Assembly (NCBI GenBank): GCA_024196135.1
Contig: JAMQCK010000063.1
Span: 43,889-107,888 of the forward strand
DNA length: 64,000 nt
Source: Pleurotus ostreatus/Saccharomyces cerevisiae fusant
Lineage: Eukaryota > Opisthokonta
Direction: 5' to 3'
The translations under genes and the position numbers were made by a program. Below, piece by piece: positions 34,109 to 44,057 of this stretch (positions are counted from its first letter, which is position 1; each line of letters begins with the position of its first letter). The notes under the pieces are model-generated. The model saw only the letters and a list, made by a program, of their open reading frames with translations, was not told the origin of the DNA and did not search any database.

Positions 34109-34997
34109 TTAGACGAAGCCCTTGCCTCCGCGCTTCGCGTCGATCCTCTTGAAGCGTTCGTCTTCATCTCGCTGGAAACAGGATTAAGTAATAGGAGCGA
34201 AGAAACCAAATGAGACTATCTACCTTCTTGATGACACAGATGGTTGCCAGAAGCAGGCACAAGACGATAGCCATGAAGCCGTAAATCGTTCTACGGGGCA
34301 GGTCAGCACACACGGCAGGGGAAATTTGACTGCATCTACGTACGTGAAGACGTTCAGGAGGATGTTGTCGCCGTACGAGGTCATCTTCGAGACGCAGAAG
34401 TTGCTCTCATCGGTCACGTTCAAGCCGTCCACGAAGGACTGGCTTGCGCAGTGGCTTCCGCCGATCTCTGCGAGGTCCGTGCCGTTGAAGTAGCCACAGC
34501 AGTTCAGCTGGGAAGGAAATCAGCGGGATGGAAGGGGGAGGGAAATGCGCCACCGCGCACCGTGTCTTGCAGCTTGATGCGCGTATCCGACGTCTGCGCG
34601 GCCCAAATCTCGTGGGAGTTGGCGCGCTCTTGCAAGCTGAAGTACCAGAGGAAGGTACCGATCACAAGGACGATGATTGCTTCAGCGACCAGGCAGTAGT
34701 TAAGGATGACCAGCCCGATCGTGACGTGGTTCTTCTGCACTATGCCGCCGATGGATATAAAGAACGTGAGGATCATCGAGATTCCGACAGCGAGGCCAGC
34801 TGCAATCCCTCTCGTCAGCAATGCTTCCCTCACGCAAGTGTAGGCCACGCACCATTCAGGTAAGAGTCGCTCAGGACCAGATGCCTGAGCATATCCGGGG
34901 CGCGCCAGATCAGGGACATGGCAAGTGCGAACGCGCCACCAGCGAGGAGGGCAACGTCGAGGAACGCCCAGACACCCATAAGCTTCTTGGACACCAT
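34109..34997 (-). CDS. Tetraspanin-like membrane protein
   Basis: Exons 34997-34853, 34808-34561, 34507-34344, 34290-34224 and 34171-34109 give 228 aa. Four transmembrane helices can be read: VWAFLDVALLAGGAFALAM, GLAVGISMILTFFISIGGIV, LVILNYCLVAEAIIVLVIGT and YGFMAIVLCLLLATICVI. Between helices 3 and 4 lies a loop of about 95 residues beginning with LNCCGYFNGT, the CCG motif of tetraspanins, plus further Cys residues (HCASQ, NFCVS) that could form the usual disulphides. The tail is short and basic (KRIDAKRGGKGFV). Tetraspanins organise membrane microdomains, and fungal ones act in appressoria and hyphal growth. The exact subfamily is not clear. Confidence 0.8.
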
Positions 34998-36394
34998 GAT
35001 GACTGACGCGACGGGATGAGCGCCTCGTCCCCTCTCCCTCGGACTCCCCGACACTCACAAGTTTAGAGGTTTGCGATTCGAGAAATACTGCAAGTCGAGC
35101 GGGAACAAACGGGTGGGGCTGCTCTCACAGAGAGACCGAGAAGAGTTCGAAGAGAAGAAAACGGCCGAGTGCACCAGGCGATGAAAGGTGTTGAAAACGG
35201 CGGCCTACTTCTTCGCTCAAGCGAAGGGGGCTCCACCAAAAAAGAAGGGAGAAGAACAAAAAGAGAGGTGGTGGTAGAAACGAAGGGGCGAGGGAGCGCT
35301 GTCGCCGTCGGGCGGTCGGACGTATAAGCTGATGCGGACGGTGGAGAAGCTGCGGCGTTGATAGGGCCGTCGTCAGGCCTGTCCTATAACTGACTCTCCA
35401 GGTCCAGGCCCGGGCCTCGTTCAACTGCCTGACGACGTTCCACTCCTTTGGTTCGACAAAGTGGCCCTCTATTTCGGCTCTGATCTCGTCAAAAGCAGTC
35501 CAACATTGCACAACTTGAACCGGAAGAAACGACAAACGCGTTCCCGCGCAATGTTCACTCCAAGCTGCGCCCTCGGAGCTTTGCATCTGAAACCATCCGT
35601 CCTCGGAGGTGCTCGAGGACGGCAGTCCTCGACATGGCCCGCCGAAAACTGAAATTCCTTTGTCCGGTCAGTCGGACCGCCTGAGAATCAATGATGTTGT
35701 GACGACCGTTCACGCGAACCTCGCGGGCCCCGCGCTCGGTTATTGCGGCAGGCTGAACAGGCTCGACAACTTCGTGGATCACGTACCCACCCACCCACCC
35801 CCAAGTCTGGGGATATCCAGCATAGGGATCTGTGACGCTGAGCCTTCAAGGCCCGCCTCAAAGGCGCCCCATACGTATTTAAAGCAGAACTTCTAGGGAG
35901 AGCAAGTTCAACGTTCTACTGGTCACGTGTTAACCCACTCGGTCCTTTCTTGACTTGATTGATCTCCTGTCAGTGTATCCCAAGTGTATCCTGCCACCAC
36001 CGCCACGATTATCCTGTGCAGCCTCGAACGCTTTTCAGTACTGAACGCGCAGAGCATTGCTGCAACTTGTCTGGACCTTGCCCCAGAGCTAGTATACGCA
36101 TGACGCTTATCATTGTCATCATCGACGTCTGCGTTCGTGCAAGCCTCAGGTCCCTGTCGTCCGTGCGCCCCGCTTAGAAGTTCGACTGACCGCGATTGCA
36201 AGATGGCTGGAACAAAGTGACTCGACCTTGGGTCAAAGAAAGTGTATGGCAACTCGCTGGTGTTTGTTGGCCGATGCCTTCACCGAAGTAGGCATCACCG
36301 TCGCTCATTCCAAGCTCTCTCTATCCTCGGGGTCGACAAATGACCGGCGCGCACTATGTCCAATGAATTCATCTCAACGCTACCCGCGCTCGCT
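34998..36394. other. Intergenic region between tetraspanin and NLR genes
   Basis: About 1.5 kb between divergent genes. Minus-strand frames near 35790-35400 read protein-like in places (for example VEPVQPAAITERGAREVRV and QVVQCWTAFDEIRAEIEGHF), but they lack an ATG, do not join in phase, and may be a decayed gene. The block at 35229-35330 is A/G-rich on the plus strand. Nothing else seen. Confidence 0.4.
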
Positions 36395-36401
36395 GTATAA
36401 A
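36395..36401 (+). promoter_or_regulatory. TATA box of the NLR gene
   Basis: TATAAAG lies 149 bp upstream of the ATG at 36544, followed by a CTTC microsatellite in the probable 5' leader. Confidence 0.5.
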
Positions 36402-36420
36402 GGCAAGCAATGGCACGCGC

Positions 36421-36460
36421 CTTCCTTCCTTCCTTCCGCCTTCCTTCCGCCTTCCTTCTA
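36421..36460. repeat. (CTTC)n microsatellite
   Basis: About nine CTTC/CTTCCG units on the plus strand, in the presumed 5' UTR of the NLR gene. Confidence 0.8.
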
Positions 36461-36543
36461 CCTCAGAGTCGCCTTCCCCCTCCGGACTTTCAGTGCTCTT
36501 GGCCATTCTCCCCTTCCTTCCAGTTGATCCTGCCGCCGTTTTC

Positions 36544-39500
36544 ATGAGTCCCGATCCAGCCATAGCCTCGCTCTGGGAGGACGCCCTTGCGGAGTATGAG
36601 AGTAGGGCGGGTAAAGCGCTCTTTGGGCCAGGAGTGAAGGAGCTCAGCTCGTCAGAAGGAATCATGGACTTGATTGAAACCCGCAAAGAGGACTTTGTCG
36701 CATCTAAGGAGAAGGGAAGGGAGCTACGCTCCAAACTGGTGCCGATCGTCGCGACAGTGAATACTCTCTGCGACATTTTTGGGGAAGCGGTGACGCTGGT
36801 ATGTGTGCCGTCTAGCACATCGAGGATATCCATACTCATGCAGCGCTTTGTAGCCCTTTTCTCCCGTGAAAGCCATTTTTACGGCGATTGGCGTGGCTAC
36901 CGAGGTGCGTACATACATAATGCTGCCTGATCTTGACATGCAAACCGATCAGGCGGCGCTGAACGTCCGATCGGAGAATGAAGCTATGGCAGAGACTTTC
37001 GATTTGATGAGCCACCATCTACGTATTATCAAGCCCATCGCTGCGAATATGCACGCGGCGCTGCACCGCGCCTCGATCGAGTTACTTGCACAGATTCTTA
37101 TCGTCCTGGGCGTAGCGACCCGTCTACAGACCGAGGGACATTTGAGTACGTGCATTCAACAGTCGGTGATTCGTAGCTTGACTGACAAGCATATGCATAA
37201 ACTAGAAAGATGGCTCAAACAGATACGCAAATCGAACGTGGTAACCGCCGCGCTGGACCAGCTCGGTCAACTCGCACAGAATCACCATGAGACTGTAGCC
37301 TCCGTGACGCTCTTCGTTTCCCAGCAGACATTTGCAATATTCACCGATGAAGCCACTTGTGAGTTGTCGCCTCGTCTCTGCTCTCATGCAAAGCTCAGAT
37401 CTCACGGTCTTCAGGGAATATGAGCGAGAACATGCTCAGTAAGCACCTCGATCGTATCACGAAGAAGACGGAGGAGACTTATCGTACGTTGTATCTTGTA
37501 CTCTCGCCCGCGTCCTTGTTGAGGCTTCCTATTGCAGGCATACTCCTCGACAATGGCGCCGTGACGGCCTCAATACGCAAGATTCTCGAGGATATACAAT
37601 CGCTTCAGACAAAATTCCTTCGTGCCCAGGACAACATACTGGAGGACACGAGTGCGTTCATGGTGTTGCACGTCGATCACATCTGACGCAAACATCTTTT
37701 CAGCGGCCAAAGAATGGAAGGTCATCTGCGACTGGCTGAAATTCGCACCCGCGGATTGCTCTGCAAGGATAGACTTTCTGCTCAGCCGTCGCGCTATAGG
37801 CACCGGATCATGGCTGTTTGACAACCCGAAGTTTGCCGCCTTCAAGGCGGGGGACAAGCCCGTTCTGTGGCTCCATGGGAGCGGCGAGTTACTTCTCACA
37901 TTCCCTTTTCTCCCTCGGCTTACACGTTGTTAGTTGGCTGCGGAAAGAGTACTGTGATGTAATTGTGCAAAATGTTCCTATATATCCTGGCTTACACTTT
38001 TACAGGGCCGGAGCGATCCGTGAAATTCGACTATTCTGCCAAGGCGATGTCGCACATACTCAGCAACGCCCACACATCATAGTACACTTCTTTGACGCCA
38101 CAATCCAACCCCAGTCCTCCGTCTTTCACGAGCTTCTTGCCTCACTTCTATGTCAGCTTGCTCGTTATAGACCCGACTGTCTTGAAACTATCAAGCGCTT
38201 ATACGCAGATTGCATCAGCGGAAGCTTAACCAATCTTTTGCTCGACGACTTGAAGAACATACTGAACTCCGCGCTTGCCAGTTTATCGAGCCGTATATTC
38301 ATCGCTTTGGATGCCCTCGACGAAGCAGGAAATGGGGCTACGCCAATCCTCCACTTCCTCGAAGGCATATTGTGCAAGCACGAGCACGTATCACTGGTCC
38401 TCTCGAGCCGTACAGAAGTTTCCTTCCGGGAGCGTCTCAGCGATCTCTCTGGCTCCTACCAATTTCGTATGGACCAATATCTTGTGGCCGTCGATATCTC
38501 CGCTTTCTTAGAAGGCGAATTTGCTCAATGCGGCACTCTGGCGATGATCCAGGAGGAGCAGATTCGCAGGAAGATCCGGGATACGTTTCTGCGCGCTGCA
38601 TGCGGGAAGTAAGGTCTCACACCATTGTGCGATGGAAGGCCTGTGTTGACACTTCGCATCAGTTTCAGATGGGCAGCACTTCAGATACAGGCTTTAGCTG
38701 AGGTCGCGCATCATCCCACCCAGTTAATCGATATGTTGGACGACCTCCCGGAAACTCTCGACGACACGTATTCCCGCATCTTGACGCAACTGCCCGATTC
38801 GCGAAAGGCCTATCTGCGTCGACTGTTCTCCTGGTTGTTCTTCGCTCGTGGGCTCCTGAACAAGGACGAGGTCACAGAACTACTCGCATTTAGTTCCCCG
38901 TCCAAGGAGAGACTCACTTTCAACAAGAGCTTTCGTCTAGGAGCAACAGATGACATCTTTGCTATCGTGAACTCGACTTTCATATCCTACGATGGCGACC
39001 ACATTCACATCGCACACGCCTCGGTTAGAGAATTCATGATGGGCAGCAAGACGACTCTTCCAATCGAGCGGCGTCGCGCTTACCAAGACATGACCCGCAT
39101 GTGCATGGTTTATATCAGAGCCGTCCCAAAGGACATGGTCACTGCACACCGCTGGAGGGACTATGCGCTTTATTACCATGCCAGCAGGTACTGGTCGTTC
39201 TATGCCAATGAAGCACTCAAAGGCCAGCCCGACGTCAATCTGAAGAACGATGTCACCGATTTTGTACGCAATATTTCACCGGTGGATACGGCACTCCTGC
39301 AATTGACTTTGGCGGAGCGTCACGAGAATGTCATCAGCCTGCTCCAGGATATATCGATAGACATCGTGGAAGCTTGTTCAGTACGCGACAGTAATTGTGC
39401 GTAAATTCTCTGGACCCTGTTTTCTCTCCGCACCTCTCATCGTCAATACAGGGCATGCTCGGTCTGATGGGCCGGAGCCACCTGTCAGGTCGCATCCCGG

Positions 39501-40251
39501 GAGGTTTGTTCCCCTTGACGCGGCGAGAAGGCTGGGGACAGCTATACCTAGAGCGGCGTCTAGCGCGATGACCCGAAGCGAATTCCCGCCTTCATATGGT
39601 GAGGATGCAGAGACGACCGCGCTAGAGATATTTTACTGACTTTTCCAGCCGCAATGCTGGTTCCGCTACGTCGGCCACTGGCGTTCGATCCCCGGCTTCC
39701 ACTGCAAATTCCAGGTAAGTGGAGACGTTACACGTCCATTATGGTGCTGAAATGTATTTATGTGATAAGTCCTGGCGTTGCTCTCTGAAGAGGCCACGTC
39801 TGTCCCTCGCACGCGAGCACCCGCTGTCGATACGTATCTCCTCGCTCCAGTCCTCGAAGAAGCACCATCTACTGCTCCGTCGCGCAGCCTCTTGCCCCCA
39901 AATCCATTGATCTCGCTTATAGCGGGTGAGTGATATTTTGAAGCCCCAGTTGGATGCTAGAATTGTCCGCAGTACCGAGACTTCATATTCGACTTTCGTT
40001 GGTCCCATCCAGGCACAGCTTGGGTCTCAACACCGGAAATTCTGCTGTAAGCGCCGGTGAGTTCCTCAAATGTTGCTGCATTGTACTCGCGCGGAACTCA
40101 TATTGTTCATCAGTCACTCTAGGGATCTTTTTCGTGTCCGATTATCAAGAAGGACCGACCGATGTATTGCGGGTAAGCAGATGCTCCTTGCATGTATAAT
40201 TCTCTATCGTCGACAACTCCGCTCATAATCTTCATGTATCAGGGGAAATGA
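36544..40251 (+). CDS. Goodbye-NACHT STAND protein (fungal NLR-like)
   Basis: Sixteen exons: 36544-36798, 36854-36904, 36953-37145, 37206-37358, 37415-37483, 37538-37651, 37704-37883, 37934-37958, 38006-38608, 38663-39396, 39452-39598, 39649-39714, 39770-39925, 39973-40056, 40114-40172 and 40243-40251; 965 aa. Residues 1-~220 resemble the fungal STAND N-terminal Goodbye domain (SLWEDALAEYESRAGKALF, PVKAIFTAIGVATEAA). Walker A WLHGSVGCGKSTVM is at ~334-347 and Walker B RIFIALDALDEAG at ~443-455, then LVLSSRTE (sensor 1) and FRWAALQIQALAE, typical of NACHT. A winged-helix/DLPETLDDTYSRIL region and HIAHASVREFM follow, as in other fungal NACHT proteins. No WD40, ankyrin or TPR repeats; instead a Pro/Leu-rich tail of about 160 residues over six small exons. 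Intron 7 has a GC donor. Such proteins act in non-self recognition and regulated cell death. The last five exons are the least certain. Confidence 0.85.
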
Positions 40252-40729
40252 GACTACTATGACCTGGACTGAACGCCATCTTAATCGCCGGAATGGACAT
40301 CGGATAGAATACGGGAGTGGGATGTACACGCATGGCCTGACCCTCGTCGTGCACAAGCACTTATGACACCGCATACTCTGGCATTGGGCCGTGGAAGTCT
40401 GATAGCTCGCCTGTGAGTGGCTTGCGACGCAGATACTGTAGCACGCTCTCGATACCACGAAAAACATAGCCTTACTCTAGTATATAGCATATACTGATCT
40501 TTCCTATCTCCCCTATTCTCTTGGCAGGTAGGAAAGTCGAACATGTAGGTCCCTGCTTGGCCATTCGCGGCACGCCGGACCGAAGCCACTGACTCATGGT
40601 GATCAGGAAACGTCAGCGCTCGCGTCCCGCACGCACCGCATCTTGCTGCTTACCACCGCCACCCGACCGCCTCCCCTCCATCGCGTTTTCTGTTTTCCAT
40701 CTACGCAAACCCGTCTACAAGCATACATC

Positions 40730-41499
40730 ATGAGCGACGACTGGAACGCCACGACCGTGATCGGCTACAAGCGCCAGACCGCCAAGGTCACGAAGAAGGA
40801 TTCGGACTTGAACGGTGCGTTTGTGTGTGATTTGGGAGGAAGGGTGGCAAGCTGATGCGTATTGTAGCTGTGAGTAACGGTGGGGACGATGGATATGAGG
40901 AAACGGACTGAACGGTGATTAAGGCAAGGCGGACGGGTGCCGTTGTGGGCACGGACAAGAAGATCACTGCCGGAAGCAACAAGGCGCACGTTGGTGAGTG
41001 CTGCAGCTATGTTATAGTGTACAACCACTGACGAGGATCGCAGGCACCGACCACCAGCGCATCGCTAAGCTCGACCGTGAAAACGAGGTCGCACCACCGC
41101 CCAAGGTCGCGCCGAGTGTCGGTCGCGTGCGTTTTCATTTCGCTATAATCCCTCGAGAATATCCTTTGCTGACACGTACTTCCCTTTTTGCAGGCCATGC
41201 AAACCGCCCGCCAAGACCTGAAGCTATCGCAGAAGGATATTGCGCAGAAGGTCAACGAGAAGCCGTCTGTGATCCAGGACTACGAGTCTGGGCGTGCGGT
41301 GCCGAACCCGCAGATTTTGGGCAAGCTTGAGCGTGCGCTGGGTGTTAAGCTGAGGGGTGCGTCCTGACCTTCCTTGCGCGTCCTTCCTTGCGCCGTCTCC
41401 CCCGCATTCCCTCGTCAAACGACTCGCAATGACGCATACTGATGCCCTCCTCCAGGATCGGACATCGGAGCCAAGCTCGGCGGCCCGAAGAAGTCGTAA
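40730..41499 (+). CDS. mbf1: Multiprotein-bridging factor 1 (MBF1) transcriptional coactivator
   Basis: Exons 40730-40814, 40868-40869 (2 nt), 40924-40993, 41044-41126, 41194-41356 and 41456-41499 give 148 aa. MBF1 bridges TBP and bZIP activators such as Gcn4 and also protects reading frame on collided ribosomes. The N-terminal domain [19 protein letters not shown] is followed by [16 protein letters not shown], a block conserved in all MBF1 proteins. The C-terminal Cro/C1-type HTH is clear ([38 protein letters not shown]). The first Ala of AARR can only be made as G + CT + intron, which calls for a 2-nt exon flanked by TTGTAG and GTGAGT. Length equals the family norm. Confidence 0.92.
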
Positions 41500-41958
41500 G
41501 CTGATTGCCCGTCGTCAGCTTGCGGCACCCCAGCCCGCTATCGCAGTGTAGTCACTAGCGGGTCGTCGTAGTGCTTCTCTGCGACGCCACAGTGCGCTAC
41601 TCCTGCGATGTGCGAGTAAGACCGGGCGTCCGACTAGATGTCCCATGCCGCTCCGCGATCCAATGTACTACAACTCCACCCTGTCATTTCCTTGACTGTA
41701 ATTTTGCGATAGACCACGTCGATGTTTTGCGATCCGTTGCATTTTCCCTCTCATTCGTTTGAGGCACCTGATTGCTTTCAGTTCTCGAACTCAAAACGGG
41801 ACGGGCTCCGAGTCGTCCTCACGAGATATGGGTGCAGGCAGATGAGCGACGCACGCACAAACAAGATGGAAAGCAACATGATACACAAGCGCGAGGCCAG
41901 TAAGCTACAGTAAGAGGAGGACGCCAACGTCCTCAAGTGATCGTCATGCGGGACCACT

Positions 41959-43917
41959 CTATGATCCTTGATACCAAGTTCTACGCTCTCCCTCAAGGTC
42001 CCTGGTCGCCCTCGGTGCTCCCCTTCGTCTTCGCGTCAGCATGGATGTATATGTGCAGAGAACAAGAGTACCCACATAAGAGATGTAGTCAGGGCTCTCG
42101 CAAGCCTTATACTCCTTCAAGAGCTCGTCGCAGGTAGCCCTGCAAGAGACGTTAGTTGACTGTCCTTCGACCACTCATTGCCGTGCCACTAACCTCGCAT
42201 CATCGAACTCCTCCAGCCCGTTCTCGAACATTTTCTCCTTCTTGTACTGCTCCATGAACGCGTTCTTCTTGCGCAGGCGGTCGAACTGGTCGAGCATGCG
42301 CTTGAAGAGCTGTAGGACAGTCAGCATGTCTGCTGCTGCGATGGAGGAATTCGCAGCCCAAGACAAGACAGCACACTCACGGACGCGATGCTCGTATGAT
42401 TCGCCAGCATCAGCCCGCTTACGCGGTGGTTCGTCTGCACGTAGGGCGAGCGGCGCGAGAGCGCGACCTGGATCGAGGCGGGGCCCCAGGGAATGAAGTT
42501 GGCGAGCTGTCGCTCGCGGATGCGGAGGAGGGATTGATGGACCTGGGGGGTGAGAGTCAGTGAGGGCGTTGAAGTTGGCGACGGTGCCGAGGACCTGCAG
42601 GGAAAGATATCATGATGAATAGCGTTGACTCGATACTCACGTCCGTTGGGTCGACATCACCCTGGATAATGTTGAGGATGGAGATGTAGCAAGCTGTCTT
42701 GCTCGGCGTGGTCGATACCATGCGGTTCTTGGGCTGCAATAGGCGACGCATGACGTCGAGGACGGTGGTGCGGCGGATGGCTTTGGCCTGTGCAGAATTC
42801 ATTTAGTTCGATGTGGGGTTTGAACGCGAAGACGGCGAGCTTTACCTGCTCAATCTGGTCGCTCGTGAACGGCGTGTAGGAGGACATGAGGAAGTGACAG
42901 CGAGGTGTGGGGATGAGGGAAGCGATGATGCCAACGAGGTCGTTGTTCATGTAGCCTGGGTATCGTAGCGTCTGCGTGCTTGCCGCCATCACAGTCGCTG
43001 CCTGAATATCTCGTCAGTCCCTTCTAACATACCCTCCTCAACCACACCCCACTCACCAACTGATTCGTCTGATCAAACGACGGCGTCTGCACATGCAGGC
43101 GGTCCACCGATATTCGCGCGAGCGCGCTGTTGTCCAGCACCACCACGCTGTCCGCGTGGTTTACGAGCCGCTTGAGGGTGAGCATGGAGTTGTAGGGCTG
43201 CACGACGACATCGCCCTCTTGGGAGTTGGGGAAGACGCTGTAGGTTTGGATGAGCTTCTTGGGGAACTTGTCGTTGAGGCGCTCGAGGAGGAAGGAGCCG
43301 AGGCCGGAGCCGGTGCCGCCGGCGATGGAGTGCATGACCATAAAGCCCTGGGGGAGGTCAGTGGGATGGATACGGGTGTAAGTGAGGTGATCCATAGCGC
43401 ACCTCTAATGAATCGCTTCCCTCCGCTTCTCGGTCGATCATCTCCATAACCTCTTCGTATATCCTCTCGCCAGCAGCATATCCCTGCGCCCAGTTATTCC
43501 CTGCACCACCACCGTCTTTCGAGACAAATATATTCTCAGGGTTATAGAGGTTGGCGTAAGGGGACGTGAGGATGTTGTTGATGACCTGCACAAATGGATC
43601 GCGCACAGGTCAGCAATCTTGACGCGCCCTACAAGCGTCCAACGCACTCGAGGTTCTAGATCCACCAATATAGCGCGCGGGATGTAGTGCTCGTCGTCTG
43701 CCTGGTAGAAGAACACGTCCTTCCGATCGCCACCCTCTGTGGCCCACTCTTCAAGTATGCCCTCATTGTTGATGCCGTGTTCGGCGCAGAGGCGCTGCCA
43801 GTACACGGATCCCACTGTATAATCGCAATGTTCATTTCACACTCAGAGTCCAGGGCTGACAAGCGCACTTTGGTTCCCGCATTGTCCGAGCTGGACGCCG
43901 ATGATTTCGCGCGGCAT
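41959..43917 (-). CDS. Gamma-tubulin
   Basis: Exons 43917-43869, 43814-43648, 43585-43403, 43347-43057, 43001-42846, 42787-42641, 42542-42381, 42309-42194 and 42139-41959 give 483 aa. Gamma-tubulin nucleates microtubules at the spindle pole body. The start [20 protein letters not shown] is diagnostic. The gamma-specific [20 protein letters not shown], the tubulin GTP signature [19 protein letters not shown], and [19 protein letters not shown] with [18 protein letters not shown] follow in order. The last ~35 residues after ESPDYISYV are Arg-rich and unlike other gamma-tubulins; they may be read-through of a last intron starting at GTGGGT or GTACTC, so the true C-terminus is uncertain. It shares a 140-bp promoter with bro1. 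Confidence 0.92.
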
Positions 43918-44057
43918 CGTCGCGGTCGCGTCGAGATGAGATGGTCACGGGCGTAACACCGCGTCGACGTCACACTTGTGCATTGTGGCCCCGGACCGGA
44001 CGCCCGCTCGGCGTCTTTGTTGCTGTACTTCCATCTCGAGTCGCGTCGGCGAGCGCG
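43918..44057. promoter_or_regulatory. Compact bidirectional promoter (gamma-tubulin / bro1)
   Basis: Only 140 bp separate the two divergent ATGs, so the 5' UTRs and core promoters overlap. No TATA box seen. The sequence holds several CG-rich palindromic pieces (for example GACGTC near 43967). Confidence 0.55.

Noticed and set aside
35390..35794. Minus-strand protein-like frames between tetraspanin and NLR genes
   Set aside because: No ATG, frames do not join at splice sites; could be a relic but cannot be supported as a gene.
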